Source: Primulina eburnea
Taxonomy: Eukaryota; Streptophyta; Magnoliopsida; Lamiales; Gesneriaceae
DNA length: 64,000 bases
Direction of reading: 5' to 3'
Assembly: GCF_022965805.1 (NCBI RefSeq)
Contig: NC_133104.1
Location: 23,804,069-23,868,068, forward strand
The translations under genes were made by a program, and so were the position numbers. The notes below the pieces were generated by a model. The model saw only the letters and a list, made by a program, of their open reading frames with translations. It searched no databases and had not been told where the DNA came from. Each line of letters begins with the position of its first letter. Position 1 is the first letter of the stretch. Below are positions 1 to 12,235 of this stretch, in pieces.

Positions 1-1461
1 AATACAACAATCATCATCAAATCACCAATTGTTCATCGAGCCATAGAGTTTTCAATTTAACATAAAAATGATACATTTACCTCGTATGTTATCGACCGTA
101 ACATACCTTTCAAATATTACCAAAAGAAGATCGAAATGTGTAGGTGAGAAGTCCTGAACCTCTGAATTCTACTATAACTCAAGAACTCAGATCATTTATC
201 AAAACAGAGCAATTTCTGTACAAAATTCATAATTAATTCACCCAGCAACATCCACTCTCCTCCCTGCATGAGCTGAGACCTGCGCTGTTCTAACCACATG
301 CTCTCGGGTGGAGTCCTCCTTGGCAAGGACTCCTCCCCAGCCCATGGTCTCGAGTCCTAGCGTGGCTAGGACTCTTCACTCAACTCATACCTGACCCTTG
401 CTAGCCCTGGCCCCAGCCGAACCAAGCCATGCTAAGCTTTACCCAAAAACATGTCACACCTTCACCAAAACAGAAAATTGGTTCCAGCTTGTTTGTTCCT
501 TGTTTGCTGCGATTTTGTGTGTGTTCTAGGCCTTTAAATTTCAAGAAAATCATCCTTAATCAAGTCCTAATCATGGAAGCCCCTTATACAATATAAAAAC
601 ATGATTTTGGGAAGTAAAAACACAAGTTTAAAACACCTATGCATGTAGTTACGAAAATTCCATCTTGTGTGCCATGTTTTTCATTCAAAACAATTTTAAA
701 TAATTACTATGGTATGAAAGATGAGAAAAGGAAGAAATATGGCGTGTCTTTGCGTTTTATACGCACGAATTGACGTTGACGATGAAGAACGGAGCAAAAC
801 ATTTGGCTTTAAATCCTTGAACCTTCGAAAATTTCCTCTACAATTATTGAATGTGTGTGCCATGTGGTTGTGTGTTTTGGGAGAGAATTTCTGAATTTTT
901 TTAACGTGGGAGGCTTGCACATGAGGGTAGGGTTTTAGGTGATTAGTGTATTAAATAGCTAATTAGATACTAACAAGGCTTTAGGCCTATTAAGCCTCTA
1001 AATTAAGCCCATTAGTCTTAACTAGAATTTAATAAAATATTATCAAGGTTTTTTTTTTTAAAAATAAAGTTTTGAATTTATTAGCCGGGTTGCCAAAAGC
1101 TCGTATTTTAGTTGAAAAAGCAACACCGATAAAATTTACGTCCCGGCGTATAAATCAACTCAAAACCCCTTATTTTCAAAATAGGAAAAACCAACAACCA
1201 TATTTTAAATAATTTTAAAATAATTATTTAATAAATTTTTTTTTTATGTTTTTCAGCTCTCGGTCTCCGTTCCTCGATCGCAACGCGAATAACCTTTAAA
1301 AATACATTTTTATGCAACAATGTAGAAAATTATATTTTAAACATGTAAATATGCACAACATAATTAATTAATGCAATTAAAACATTTAATTAAAATACAA
1401 GAGAATTTAATAATTGCATGCATGTGGTTTGCGTGGACCTTTAAATTTTCGGGGCGTTACA
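1..1461 (-). repeat. Ty3/gypsy long LTR, copy A (5' part, cut by window start)
   Basis: Read on the minus strand this begins TGTAACGCCCCGAAAATTT at 1461, the conserved start of the long gypsy LTR family seen again at 19683 and, diverged, at 55532, 11774 and (plus strand) 12398. Shared blocks include a GTTTTATACGCACG stretch near 750, a CCGGGTTGCC block near 1085 and the final GCATGTGG..GTGGACC. No reading frame of interest occurs. The piece ends with TTACA and passes directly into a copia LTR fragment, so it is either a truncated or a solo LTR. Its other end is outside the window. Confidence 0.75.
310..374. repeat. Pair of inverted repeats in LTR copy A
   Basis: Two dyads lie about 41 bp apart centre to centre: GGAGTCCT/AGGACTCC at 310-333 and GAGTCCTAGC/GCTAGGACTC with a 3-base centre at 352-374. 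The same pair, at the same spacing, occurs at 3043-3107 in copy B. Confidence 0.7.
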
Positions 1462-2344
1462 GCAGGTGCACTCCCTTTGACTGTCTTTAGCAGTAATGCT
1501 CTCAAAATTTCTATAAGCTTTTATAAACTCGTCTATAAGCTTTTATAAACTTTAGTTATAAGCTTATCGATTGATCATATCAAACTTATTTCTTATAAAT
1601 TCAACTCATTGAATTTATTATCTCAACAGGAACAAGTAAACCAGTACTTGTGTGACCCTTAATGGCTCAGGGATATAGCTAGTCGTGGGTTCACAACTCT
1701 TTGTGATTCAAGACATAATCTTTTATTTGGGCTTACCCTAATTTACCCCATTCTATGTATCAAATATTGATCATCAGAATGTCAGAAATCATATTTCTGA
1801 TTAAACCCATCAAATCATTGTAAGAACGTCTAGTAGCATCGCCCCATGATTCCCTATGCAACACTGATAGTGCCTGCAAGAACCAGTCGGTTATAATTAA
1901 CGTACAGTACGGTTCCTCATCTCATATATCCCGATCGAATCTGCAACTATTGGTTCATCGAGGGTTGCATAAAAATTCGACATATGTAACAAATATTTGA
2001 GAATAAATAGTGGCATCACATGTACTATTGGAAAACTCATTATCTAACGTACATCTCATACTCTGACCAGAGATTCCATACACCTATTATTTCATCAGAT
2101 CACATAGGATATCCACACCCGTAGGTGAGTGGTGAATTCCCGGCTATAATGAACTAGCTCCTATATGTGTCACAACTGTACCCAATCTCGTCACATGATG
2201 ACCCTCCTGGAGTCGTTAAACGAGTCAAAGCACAGCCCTAGCATATAGAGCCTCAGTGTTATCCCAGGTCGTAATGACTAATGGTGTACAATCATAACCA
2301 CGAACTTATTCTCTCGATGAATGATAACCACTTGGAAACACCTT
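1462..2344 (-). repeat. Truncated Ty1/copia LTR fragment
   Basis: This stretch matches the 3985-5265 part of the copia LTR described below, including the 'CAGTACTTGTGTGACCC' block, the tract ending GGGTTCACA, the 'CGTACAGTACGGT' block and 'CTCTCGATGAATGATAACC' at the right edge. It lacks both LTR termini. It sits between the end of gypsy LTR copy A and the middle of gypsy LTR copy B, so both junctions are secondary breakpoints. It contains no gene. Confidence 0.7.
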
Positions 2345-3167
2345 ATCGAACACACCGAGCCATCTCCTAATTTACTCGAGCCACGCCCGAGCCACCTCAA
2401 GCCAAACCCGAGCTAACCCACTTAGAGACCCTACTGACCAGCCCTGGCCCTTGGACCTTGCCCCTAACTCACGCAAACACACTCCTGGACAGACCCCTAT
2501 TCTGCACGTGAATCTCTTTCACAGGACTAGGACTTCTTGTTTGCTTAGGACTCAACCAAGCCATAAAACCACTGACCACCCATGACCTCTACTGACCATA
2601 GACCAGTCCCAGACCCGAGCCACACCTAGCCCGAGCTCCTGAACCATGCACAAGCCTAGCAAAGTAGGCACCAGAAACTGCACATGGTTGAAACTCACGC
2701 AAGAAGAATCCATGTCATCCTAGGTCACTTCCAGCCGAGTCACCCCCGATCCCAGCCAACCCTGACCACCCCTGGACCAAGCCCAGACCCAGCCCAAGCC
2801 CTGGTCCCCACACATCAAGCCACCAAAACATCACAGCAGCCTCGCACGTAACTACTGCCCATGCACTTCATCACGTTACCTCGAGCCACAACGCACCAAA
2901 AATGCACCAGCCCCTGCCCAGACCCTTGTGCACCCTCCTAGGACTCCAATGAGTCGACTTAGTCCAGCCCAAATCCCCCTGGCCGAGCCCCTCACACCCT
3001 GCAAGTCTGCACATTCAGCGCCTGTAAGTGTGCTCTCGGGTTGGAGTCCTAGCTTGCTAGGACTCCTTCCCAGCCCTTGTGCTCGAGTCCTAGCATGGCT
3101 AAGACCCCCTTCCCTAACCTCTCACGACTCTAGCCCAGCCCTAGATGCAACCGAGCCATGCATCTAA
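2345..3167 (-). repeat. Ty3/gypsy LTR copy B, portion left of the copia insertion
   Basis: The sequence is collinear with copy C at 22553-23577, sharing for example ACCTTATCGAACACACCGAG, CACGTGAATCTC and AGCCCTTGTGCTCGA. It stops at GCCATGCA, where the copia element starts. The match to copy C resumes at 18658 (CCATACATCATGAAACC) after the copia element. So 2345-3167 and 18658-19683 are two halves of one LTR. The 79-residue open frame at 2928 is not conserved between copies. Confidence 0.75.
3043..3107. repeat. Inverted-repeat pair in gypsy LTR copy B
   Basis: A perfect dyad with arms GGAGTCCTAGC and GCTAGGACTCC lies at 3043-3066. A second, slightly decayed one (arms GAGTCCTAGC / GCTAAGACC, centre ATG) lies at 3085-3107. 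The centres are about 41-42 bp apart, as in copy A. Confidence 0.75.
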
Positions 3168-5656
3168 TGATCTCGGTTTTCTCATTCCCAAACGCAGCGG
3201 AAGTTTTAAAATTTTATTTTATTTTGACAATCAAAATATATTTATGTTTGGGCACTCGTACGGTTATAAGATTAAACATTCGTAGGATGTTAGAATTTAT
3301 ACCTCCGGTGAAAATTTTACAAGGCTCCAACTATTTCGGGGTTAGCGGAGATAGCTCTTGATGAATCCCTACGAAATTTCTTCAAGAACTCCTTCTACTA
3401 AGTCCACGACCAGAAGATTTGTTACTCTATCAAACAGCAATAGAATATTTGAAAGAAGTTTTTACGTTAAGATCAAAAATTTGATAGATAACTCAAATCT
3501 CTTTTCTTGAAAAGTGGCCAAAAATATTTGGAGGATTTTGAGATGCAATTCACGTGAATCACACTTGGAATAGTAGTGGAGGCTAGGTCATTTTTTTTAT
3601 TTCCTTAAAAACAATAGCCTTGATCTAAATTCCATAATTAACATTAATGGGCTTGATTAATTTTTTGGCATAGTCCAAATAGTTTAATTAATTAATCGAA
3701 GTCCATTAATTACTTTAATTATTTAATATGTTGTACTTATACTCCTGCAAGCCCATTAAACATACCTCCAATATATTTAATTTAATATATAATAAACTCA
3801 ACTTTTGAGCTAAACAAATTAAATCCATTATAAATTCAACTCCATGAATTTATCACCTTCAAAATTTAATAAACTCAACTTTTGAGTTTAATAAATTAAA
3901 TTTTCAAATTTTATAAATTAAACTCCTTGAATTTATTCTCTCAAAAATTTAATTATCATAAATTCAACACCTTGAATTTACTATACTATAATATAAATTC
4001 GACTTCTTGAATTTATTCTCTCAACGAAAACAAATGATCCAGTGTTTGTGTGACCCTCAATGGTTCAAGGATACAGCTAGCCGTGGGTTCACACCTCTTT
4101 GTGATTCAGGGCATAATCCTTTATTCGGGCATACCCTTATTTGCCCAATTCTATATATCAAACAATAGCCTTGATCTAAATTTCATAATTAACATTAATG
4201 GGCTTGATTAATTTTTTGGCATAGTCCAAATAGTTTAATTAATTAATCAAAGTCCATTAATTACTTTAATTATTTAATATGTTGTACTTATACTCCTACA
4301 AGCCCATTAAACATACCTCCAATATATTTAATTTAATATATAATAAACTCAACTTTTGAGCTTAACAAATTAAATCCATTATAAATTCAACTCCATGAAT
4401 TTATCATATTCAAAATTTAATAAATTCAACTTTTGAGTTTAATAAATTAAATTTTCAAATTTTATAAATTCAACTCCTTGAATTTATTTTCTCAAAAATT
4501 TAATTATCATAAATTCAACACCTTGAATTTACTATACTATAATATAAATTCAACTTCTTGAATTTATTCTCTCAACGAGAACAAATGATCCAGTGTTTGT
4601 GTGACCCTCAATGGTTCAAGGATACAGCTAGTCGTGGGTTCACACCTCTTTGTGATTCAGGGCATAATCTTTTATTCGGGCATACCCTTATTTGCCCAAT
4701 TCTATATATCAAAAATTAATAATGAGAATGTCAGAAATCATATTTCTGATTAAACACATCGAATCATGGTAAGAGCATCTAGTACCATCGCCCCATGATT
4801 CCATAGGTATCACTTATAGTGCTTGCAAGAACCAGTCGATTATGATTAACGTACAGTACGGTCTCTTCATCTCATATATCCCGATCGAATCTGCAACCAT
4901 TGGTTCATCGAGGGTTGCACAATAATTTGATAACTATGTGATACATATAAATAGTGGCATTGCATGAACTAACTAACGTATATCTCATACTCTGGCCAGA
5001 GATTCCATGCATTATTATTTCATCAGATCACATAGGATATCCACACCCATAGGTGAGCGGTGAATCCCCGACTACAATGTACTAGCTCCAATATGTTTCG
5101 CAACTATACCCAACCTCGTCACCTGATGACTTTCCTAGAGCCGGTAAACGAGTCCAAGCACAGTCCTAGCATATAGAGCCTCAGTGTTGTCCCGGGTCGT
5201 AAGGACTAATGGTTTACAATCATAACTACGGACTTATTCTCTCGATGAATGATAACCACTTGGAAAGTCCGAGGGATGGTTTTTCGGTATAATCATCATA
5301 AAACTACCCATCTGCATGTTTGGACATCTATATGCCCTTACAAAGAAACGAATTGCACAACATAACAGATGATAGGCTCGAGCACAAGTGACCTTTATCC
5401 ATATTTTAGGCGGCTGAATCGACTAGGAACGAATTTAGATCATACATTGTTTACAAACGAGTTTCAACATCAAATTACGATTCATTTGTATTAAAGTATA
5501 ATCAAGTTCTTTATCTATGTTTGATAACATAGGTATACAGATAAAGAAATAACAAACCTTGAAATAATTAATTATATTAAAATAAAGATTGTTTATTAGT
5601 ACTGAGTCCATAAAATTCCTAGCCAACAGTTGGCTTGCAGGGCATGTACTCTAACA
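3168..5656 (-). repeat. 3' LTR of the copia element (enlarged by internal duplication)
   Basis: It is homologous to 16701-18657 along its whole length: the right ends both read CTCTAACA and the left parts share ATCTCGGTTTTCTC. The first bases of the left end are altered (TGATCTCGG here, TGTTGGATCTCGG in the partner). It is about 530 bp longer than its partner because of a tandem duplication at about 3608-4720. Confidence 0.85.
3608..4720. repeat. Tandem duplication (about 560 bp x 2) inside the copia 3' LTR
   Basis: The block starting AACAATAGCCTTGATC at 3608 recurs at about 4164 with only a few substitutions and continues through matching landmarks (GGGCATACCCTTATTTGCCC at both ends). The 5' LTR has a single copy, so this is a private event in the 3' LTR. 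Confidence 0.85.
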
Positions 5657-5736
5657 ATCTCACACTTGCCCTAAAGCCAACTACCCATAAACTTTAATCC
5701 CATTGCTTCGTGATGCTTTTCAAATAATGGTCCTAG

Positions 5737-6366
5737 CTAAGGCTTTGTAAGTGGATCAACAACATTATCTAAAGAGGGGACTCTTTCGACTGATATATCA
5801 CCTCTTCCCACAATCTCTCGGATGATGTGGAACTTCCTCAGTACATTTTTGGATCGCTGATGAGACCTTGGTTCCTTTTCTTGCGCAACGGCACCAGTGT
5901 TGTCGCAGTACACCGGGACTGGATCAACTTCATTAGGATTAACGCCAAACTCTTGGACCAAATTCCTCATCCAAACTGCCTCTTTGGCTGCAGCAGATGC
6001 AGCAATGTACTCAGCTTCAGTGGTGGAATCCGCAACGGTGTCTTGCTTGGAACTTTTCCAAAAGACAGCCGCACCATTAAGCATGAATACAAAACCAAAG
6101 GTCGATTTCGAATCATCTACATCACATTGGAAGATAGAATCAGTGTAGTCTTCCAATTTTAATTCTCCACCTCCAAAGACCATGAATAAGTTTTTAGTCC
6201 TTCTCAAGTACTTAAGAATATCTTTCACGGCCTTCCAATGCATTGGACCAGGGTTCGCCTGATATCTGCTTGTAACACTCAGAGCGTAAGCAACATCGGG
6301 ACGTGTCGATATCATACCATACATGATACTACCAATGGCTGATGCATATGGAATACGTGTCATCAT
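5737..6366 (-). pseudogene. Copia pol 3' part: end of reverse transcriptase and RNase H
   Basis: The 209-residue frame contains the conserved copia stretches 'SIMYGMISTRPDVAYALSV' and 'YLRRTK', then the RNase H signature 'TEAEYIAASAAAKEA', 'YCDN' and the terminal 'DPLTKP'. RNase H removes the RNA strand during reverse transcription. The frame is cut off from the upstream reverse-transcriptase part by a frameshift near 6370-6400. It ends about 80 bp before the 3' LTR, the usual position in copia. Confidence 0.88.
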
Positions 6367-6379
6367 CTCTATCTCTTCA

Positions 6380-7125
6380 TTAGTTTTGGTTCACATAGCT
6401 TTCGATAGAGTAACACCATGACACATTGGTAAGTATCCTCTCTTGGACTCTTCCATAGAGAATCGCTTCAGAATGGTATCGATGTAAGTGGCTTGGGTGA
6501 GTCCTAGCATCTTTTTTTATCTATCTCTATAGATTTATATTTCCAATACATAGGATTCTTCACCCATGTATTTCATGGAGAATTCACTTGCTAACAATAC
6601 TTTAGTTGATCGCAATAATCCTACATTATCCCTAATGAGCAGAATATCATCAACATAAATTACTAGGAATGTCACTGAACTCCCACTAACTTTCTTGTAC
6701 ACGCATGGTTTCTCAGGATTCTTAGCAAAACCAAACTCTTTGATAGTGCTATCAAATATGAACGATGTTTTGCTTGAGACCATATATTGATCTCTGAAGT
6801 TTTCATACCTTATGCTCACTTCCTACTGATGTGTATCCCTCAGGTTGAGACATATAAATTTCTTATTTGATATCTCCATTGAGGAATGCAATCTTTACAT
6901 CCATTTTTCAAATCTCATACTCATACCATGCTGCTATGGCTAGTAGTATTCTAATGGACTTAAACATAGCAACTGGTGAAAAAGTTTCCTCATAGTAAAT
7001 TGCTTACCTTTGATTATAACCTTTTGCAACAAGTTTTGCTTTGAAGGTCACTACCTTCCCATCCGCCCCAAGCTTTCTTTTGTAGATCCATTTGCTTCCT
7101 ATGAGAACGATTCCCTCAGGTGGAT
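6380..7125 (-). pseudogene. Copia reverse transcriptase fragment
   Basis: The best open piece is 6535-6819 (94 residues). It contains 'FLVIYVDDILLIRDN', with the YVDD catalytic pair of reverse transcriptase, preceded by 'GFAKNPEKPCVYKK'. Sequence on both sides is recognisable as reverse transcriptase in other frames (for example the complement of TTTGAAGGTCACTACCTTCC near 7040) but is broken by stops and frameshifts. It lies between integrase (upstream on the minus strand) and RNase H, as expected for copia. Confidence 0.8.
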
Positions 7126-7755
7126 CTAGTAATGTCCAGACTTGGTTTGAATACAAAGAGTCCATTTCAGACTGCATGACTTCAAGCTATTTGGTTGAAT
7201 TAGTATCAGATATTGCTTCTTTGAAATTAATTGGATCATATCCAACACAATGCGCATCACGGCTTTGTTCATGAAGAAGCGTATATCTTGCAGGTGGTCT
7301 AATAACCCTATTAGACCTTCTAGGAGCTTGTACTTCAACACTGGTTGTTGTGAAATGGGTTCAACTTCTATACTTGAGGGAGTATCTTGAATTTCTTCAA
7401 GTTCTATCATCTTGCCTTTTCTATATAATAGAAATTTCTTTTCCAAAATGGTGGCATTTCTTGAAACAAACATTTTTGCTTCATTAGGATGATAGAAAAA
7501 ATATCCAACAGAATTCTTTGGATATCCTACGAACTTATACAAAGTGGATCTACTATCCAATTTGTCTCCCACTGTCTGCTTCACGTAAGCAGGACATCCC
7601 CATATTCTCATGTAAGAATATTTGGGAGTTTTTCTCATCCATATCTCATATGGTGTTTTATCCACTGCTTTAGTATGGACAATATTCAACAACATTGCCG
7701 CAGTTTCAAGCGTAAAGCCCCAACACAATGTAGGAAATTCAGTGAATCCCATCAT
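7126..7755 (-). pseudogene. Copia integrase C-terminal half and linker to RT
   Basis: This 209-residue frame starts within the integrase core. 'TPYEIWMRKTPKYSYMRIWGCPAYV' is the typical copia integrase C-terminal block, followed by 'FVGYPKNSVGYFFYHP' and a variable linker. The end of the core with its catalytic glutamate would lie just upstream (7756-7928), where the frame is lost. Integrase joins element DNA to the chromosome. The tail from about residue 150 reads into out-of-frame reverse-transcriptase sequence. Confidence 0.8.
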
Positions 7756-8339
7756 GGATCAAACCATGTCCATTAAGGTTTGATTTCGACGTTCAGAAAT
7801 ACCATTCAATTGTGGTGTTGCTGGTGGAGTCCACTGTGAGAGAATCTCATTCTCTTTTAGATAACCCAAAAATTCAGCACTTAAGTATTCTCCACCTCGA
7901 TCAGATCGAAGTGCCTTAATACTTCTTTCTAGCTGATTTCTACTTCAGATCTGAATTCTTTGAACTTTTCAAATGCTTCATATTTGTGTTTCATCAAACA
8001 AACATACTCATACCTCGAATGGTCATCAGTAATGGTAATGAAGTAGGAATGCCCAAATTTTGTGCTAACACTTAGCGGGCCACAAACGTCTATATGGATC
8101 AAATCCAGTAGATTATATACACGTTCTACGTTTCCATTGAATGGAGTCTTAGTCATTTTTCTTTTTAGACAGGACTCACAAGTAGGTAGAGAATTTATGT
8201 CTGAGAAGTCAAACATGCCTTCTCCCACTAGCTTGTACATCCTTCTTTGGGAAATATGACCTAGTCTAGCGTGCCATATTTGTGCGGGATTCGGATCTTC
8301 TATTTTTCTTTTGTTTGTTGTTCGAATGCGCTTGGACAT
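7756..8339 (-). pseudogene. Copia pre-integrase zinc domain and integrase core N-terminus
   Basis: The open piece 7929-8339 (136 residues) holds the pre-integrase motif 'IWHARLGHIS' with 'CESCLKRKM' (HHCC zinc site). It then holds the first catalytic-aspartate region of integrase, 'LIHIDVCGPL', and 'SYFITITDDHSRYEYVCLMKHKYEAFEKF'. The rest of the core (7756-7928) is readable on the minus strand only with frame changes. It lies directly upstream of the integrase C-terminal piece. Confidence 0.82.
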
Positions 8340-8384
8340 TGTTTAATGGAATATCTTTTAATTTTAAGTTATACAGATCGTTTG

Positions 8385-9072
8385 TTAATTCTCCAGTTCC
8401 AATAAAACATACATTCTTGTATAAATTGCAAACACCTTTAGCAAAAACACAAGAATAACCATTCCTATCAAGCATAGAAATAGAAATAATGTTTTAACAA
8501 ATTCAGGAACAAATAAAACGTCTCTCAAAAACAACTTAAAATTATTGTCCAAAATCAAGTAACGTCTCCAATGGCAGTGGCAGCAACTCTTGCTCAATTT
8601 CCAAGTCTTAGAAAGGTCTCACCATCTCTAAGCCTCTTGCTTCTTCCCGTGTCACCTGCAAATCATTGCATAGATGAGAACCAGATCCAGTATCCAATAC
8701 CCAAGAAGTGGAATTAATAGAAACATTAACTTCAATATAAAACATACCATGGCCAGAACGCTTCTGAGCAAGATACTCCTCGCAATTACGCCTCCAAATT
8801 CCAGGCTTCTTGCAGTGGAAACAGACTTGTTCTGACTTGTCAAGCTTTGTGGGCCCCGGATTTGGTTTCTTGTATGACTTCTTGTTGGGCTTGTTCTTCT
8901 TCATAGGGGCAGAACGCTTCTTGCCTTTATTTGGGGCTCCTCTTTTCGTACCGGAAGAAGAACCCACTAGAAAAACATGCTTCTCCTTTTTAATTGTGGC
9001 CTCAAGTTAAAATTAACCACAAATCAATCGAACGAGGTAGGCAAAAACACCAAGAGAATATCAGTCGAGAGC
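8385..9072 (-). pseudogene. Copia gag C-terminus, zinc knuckle and protease
   Basis: From 9072 downward the minus strand encodes the gag C-terminal region. An in-frame TGA lies near 9022. Then comes a basic Lys/Pro-rich stretch (8867-8967) and a CCHC knuckle with the sequence CFHCKKPGIWRRNC. The histidine is replaced by isoleucine, so zinc binding should be impaired. The aspartic protease site 'WVLDTGSGSH' follows at about 8680-8700. The frame closes at 8608, and protease-like sequence continues in other frames to 8385. The gag N-terminus is separated from this piece by the solo LTR at 9078-11774. Confidence 0.82.
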
Positions 9073-9077
9073 TCACT

Positions 9078-11774
9078 TGAAACGTCTACTCGTTTTAAAA
9101 GTGTGGAATTTTTTTTTCTCGCAATTACAAATATAACATTTAAAATAATCGTATTTATTTTCCAACAAGAATAACGCAATTTAAAAATAACTAACGTCAT
9201 CCAAAACAAACGGAAACGTAAACATGTAAAAATCGTAATATCATCAACATATAAAAATGTGCAACTCCTCTCAAAACACGTGAATCAATATGCGGAAAAA
9301 TAATGGTCCTCGGGTCGTGTCACCGCACATTCCGCCTACCTACTCAGTCTTCGGCATCTCCGGTCCCCTGATCAAAATGCTCACCTACATCACACACGTC
9401 TAGTGAGTCTAAAGACTCAACACACCTGTACCAGTAATAACAAGCACATATACGTAGCACACAGCAGTGAAAAATAGCATAATCAACATATATTTCACGA
9501 GCTTAAAAACATGAACATAAGCGCGTCGTGTAAAATAGTAACGTGTCAAAACATGTCTCATCATGTTATCATATCGTATGCGTAACTGTGACCTGTCAAA
9601 ACATGGTAATAGTATGTATCATTGTATCAACATATACGTGTTAAAATCTTAATTTGAATTCCGTTCATTAGCTGTGACTTTCGTATCATCATGTCATCAT
9701 GTCAGTCGATGGATCCATCTACGTGTAACCGCGGTACCCGGCGGCGAGGGTCGTCAGCGACGGCATTACCCGCCCACTGAGCCCGGGCCTATCATGTTAA
9801 TGGAAATACGATCGTCGGGCTCCCTCTGGGGCCTTTTCCCTCACGATATTTGCAATCATATTATCGTGTTAGTCACAACTAAATCACTTCCTTCAAAACG
9901 TGTCATCATATTCATCACTTAATAAAAACATGCATAAAAGTAACTTTTCTTTTAAACCAAGCATGCACCGTATTTATCTTAATTGCGTAAAAATCATAAA
10001 CATGATGCATAAACATTTAAATTATCATAAATTTGTGCTCAGGGCGCTGTCAGGACCAACATCTCACCCTGGGCACAAAATGACCATTTTGCCCCTGGAT
10101 ACCCGAAAATTATCGTTTCACTCCTGAACCTCTAAAATTGACTCGAACCTTACCAAACTCCTTAAAATGTCCCAAAATATGTTTTAAAAACATTCCTATA
10201 CATAAACTTGAGCCAAATTCACAACTTAAAGGATTCGTTTCAAAACTTGGACCAGAATCTCGGTTTTAATCCGAATCGACTCAAAATTCCACCAAATCTT
10301 TCCCACTTTTTTGCTTACCTTAAATACACTATGCGACTCCTAATACTTTATTGTCCTACCCAAAACTCTCGACTACCAATCCAAAAGAAACACCAAGCAC
10401 TCGGTCACCCCTCTTTTAGTGCAATCAACAACCCCCACATGGCTCCCACCCTTGAAATATTCGGTCCACCTCTTATCACCCATTTCCAGCCTTTAAAATC
10501 TCACCCTTAAGACCATAAAAGACTGCTAAACCAAAGCGAGAGGCAGCTGTACAAATCCTGCAACTGCAAAAAAGCCAAAAGATCACACCCGAGACTCCCC
10601 TTAATGCTTGAGCTTGATCGAACCACTATGAGGACAGATTCAGCAGCTGTCAAGCCTCTCCAAGCCGTGTCTTCAGCCCACCAGGGCCTAGTACCTGGCT
10701 CGGTTCAGCCCTCGCGCCGCTGGTTCGACCTCTCCCTTGCTCACCACCCAAAAGCGAGAAAACCCTTCCGTCCTACACCTCTCGGCCCCCTCCCAAACCT
10801 TACGCCCTCTACACAGCATCGCTCTTCCCTCCTGAACGCCCCATTAACCTTCACAAAACAGCAACCCCTTGCACTAAAAGTCAGAAAACGTGAGTATCAA
10901 ACTAAGGGTAGCATGATCACTTGAAAACAAAATGCATAACTCACGTACAGTGCTGGATCGAAAAGTTACGTGCATAAATACATGGAAAAGAGTAATATAA
11001 CGTGAATGATGCGAGAAGAATGTTACAAAGCGTGCCTTATGATGTTGATGATAAAAAAACGAGAAGATGAAAGCTTCCATTGCAAGAACAAGAGACCTCT
11101 GAAGATTTTTCTCAAAGAAAAGCTCTGAACTCGAGGGAGGAATTCAGCTGGGTAGGAGGGTGTCGGCTGAACACTCTTAGGTTTAGGTTAAACAATATTT
11201 AATAGCTTAATTATATATGTAATATTAGTTTATGGGCCATAATTTGCATTTTAAAAGTTTTAAAAGGGTTTTAAGACCAACAAGCTTAAAAGTAGGCCCC
11301 TTAAATCCAAATGTACTCCCGAAAAATATTTCTTGTTGAAAATATTTTGAAAAAAATATTAGCCCAACCCTTAAAAAGTCCTCTGAATCGATAAAATTTA
11401 CGTACCGTAACAATTAAAAATCATGCGGTTAAAATACCCAAAAATTCCCATTTCTTGAAAAAATACATTTAAAACATCTTAAATTAATTAATAAAAATTA
11501 ATCATGTAATAAAAATAATTTTCCATAAAATTCTCCGGTCTCCATTCCTCGTTCGAGCGAGAAATAATACTTAAAAATTTTTAATGCGTAAACCTTTAAA
11601 ATTTCGTGAAATAAATTCTATCATGCATGATAAAATGCATAAAAATAATTGACACATAATTTATGAAATAAACATGCGTTTAATGCTTTAAAACAATTTA
11701 ATAAAATATTAAGGAAATTTAATAACTTGCATACATGTGGTTCCCGTGGACTTTCAAATTTTTGAGACGTTACA
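9078..11774 (-). mobile_element. Solo LTR (Ty3/gypsy type, 2697 bp) inserted in copia gag
   Basis: The segment is bounded by a perfect 5-bp duplication TCACT (9073-9077 and 11775-11779). On the minus strand it begins TGTAACGTCTC and ends GACGTTTCA. The copia gag frame runs up to the duplication on the right and resumes on the left, which fixes both edges. It contains no primer site, polypurine tract or pol frame, so it is a solo LTR left by recombination between two LTRs. It shares the landmark GGATCCATCTACGTGTAACC (9710-9729) with LTR copies C and D. The small open frames inside are not conserved. Confidence 0.9.
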
Positions 11775-11779
11775 TCACT

Positions 11780-12235
11780 AGGAATAACCATGTCCAGCCC
11801 CACCAATTTCTCGATGAGCCCAATCATCCTGACGCTATGCTCATGGACCGAAGAACCATCTCGCAAATGTGTAGTCAAGAGTTCTTTCATAGTAGCATGT
11901 CTCTTTGAACGAGTTTATACAGCATACAATTCTTTCAGATGAAGGTGAATGTCAGCAGCATTCACCGCCTCCTCGAACCTCCTCTGAAGTTCATTCGACA
12001 TAGAAGCCAACATGTAGCTCTTAGCTTAAAGATAATGGTCCCACCATTTCTCAAGCTTAGCTAACTCAGTTCTACTGATATAAGGAGCCACCTCTTTTGG
12101 TGGCTTCTTATCAAGCACATACGCAATCCTTTCGGAGTTCAGAACAATCTTTAAATATTGAAACCAGTCATGATAGTTAGGGTCAGTCAATTTGTTTTGA
12201 TCGAGGATGATTGAAAGCGGGTTACGAGTAAACAT
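11780..12235 (-). pseudogene. Copia gag N-terminal part
   Basis: The 69-residue frame 12026-12235 begins with the only good start codon and reads 'NPLSIILDQNKLTDPNYHDWF', typical of copia gag N-termini (UBN2-type capsid). A stop at about 12027 interrupts it. The capsid resumes in 11780-11890 with 'LTTHLRDGSSVHEHSVRMIGL'. Gag forms the particle that packages element RNA. The frame is then cut by the solo LTR at 11774. Confidence 0.82.

Noticed and set aside
5435..5626. 63-residue frame conserved at 18436-18627
   Set aside because: Both lie at the same position of the two LTRs of one copia element, so conservation is expected without coding.
5827..6162. Plus-strand 111- and 83-residue frames
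   Set aside because: Antisense shadows of copia RNase H.
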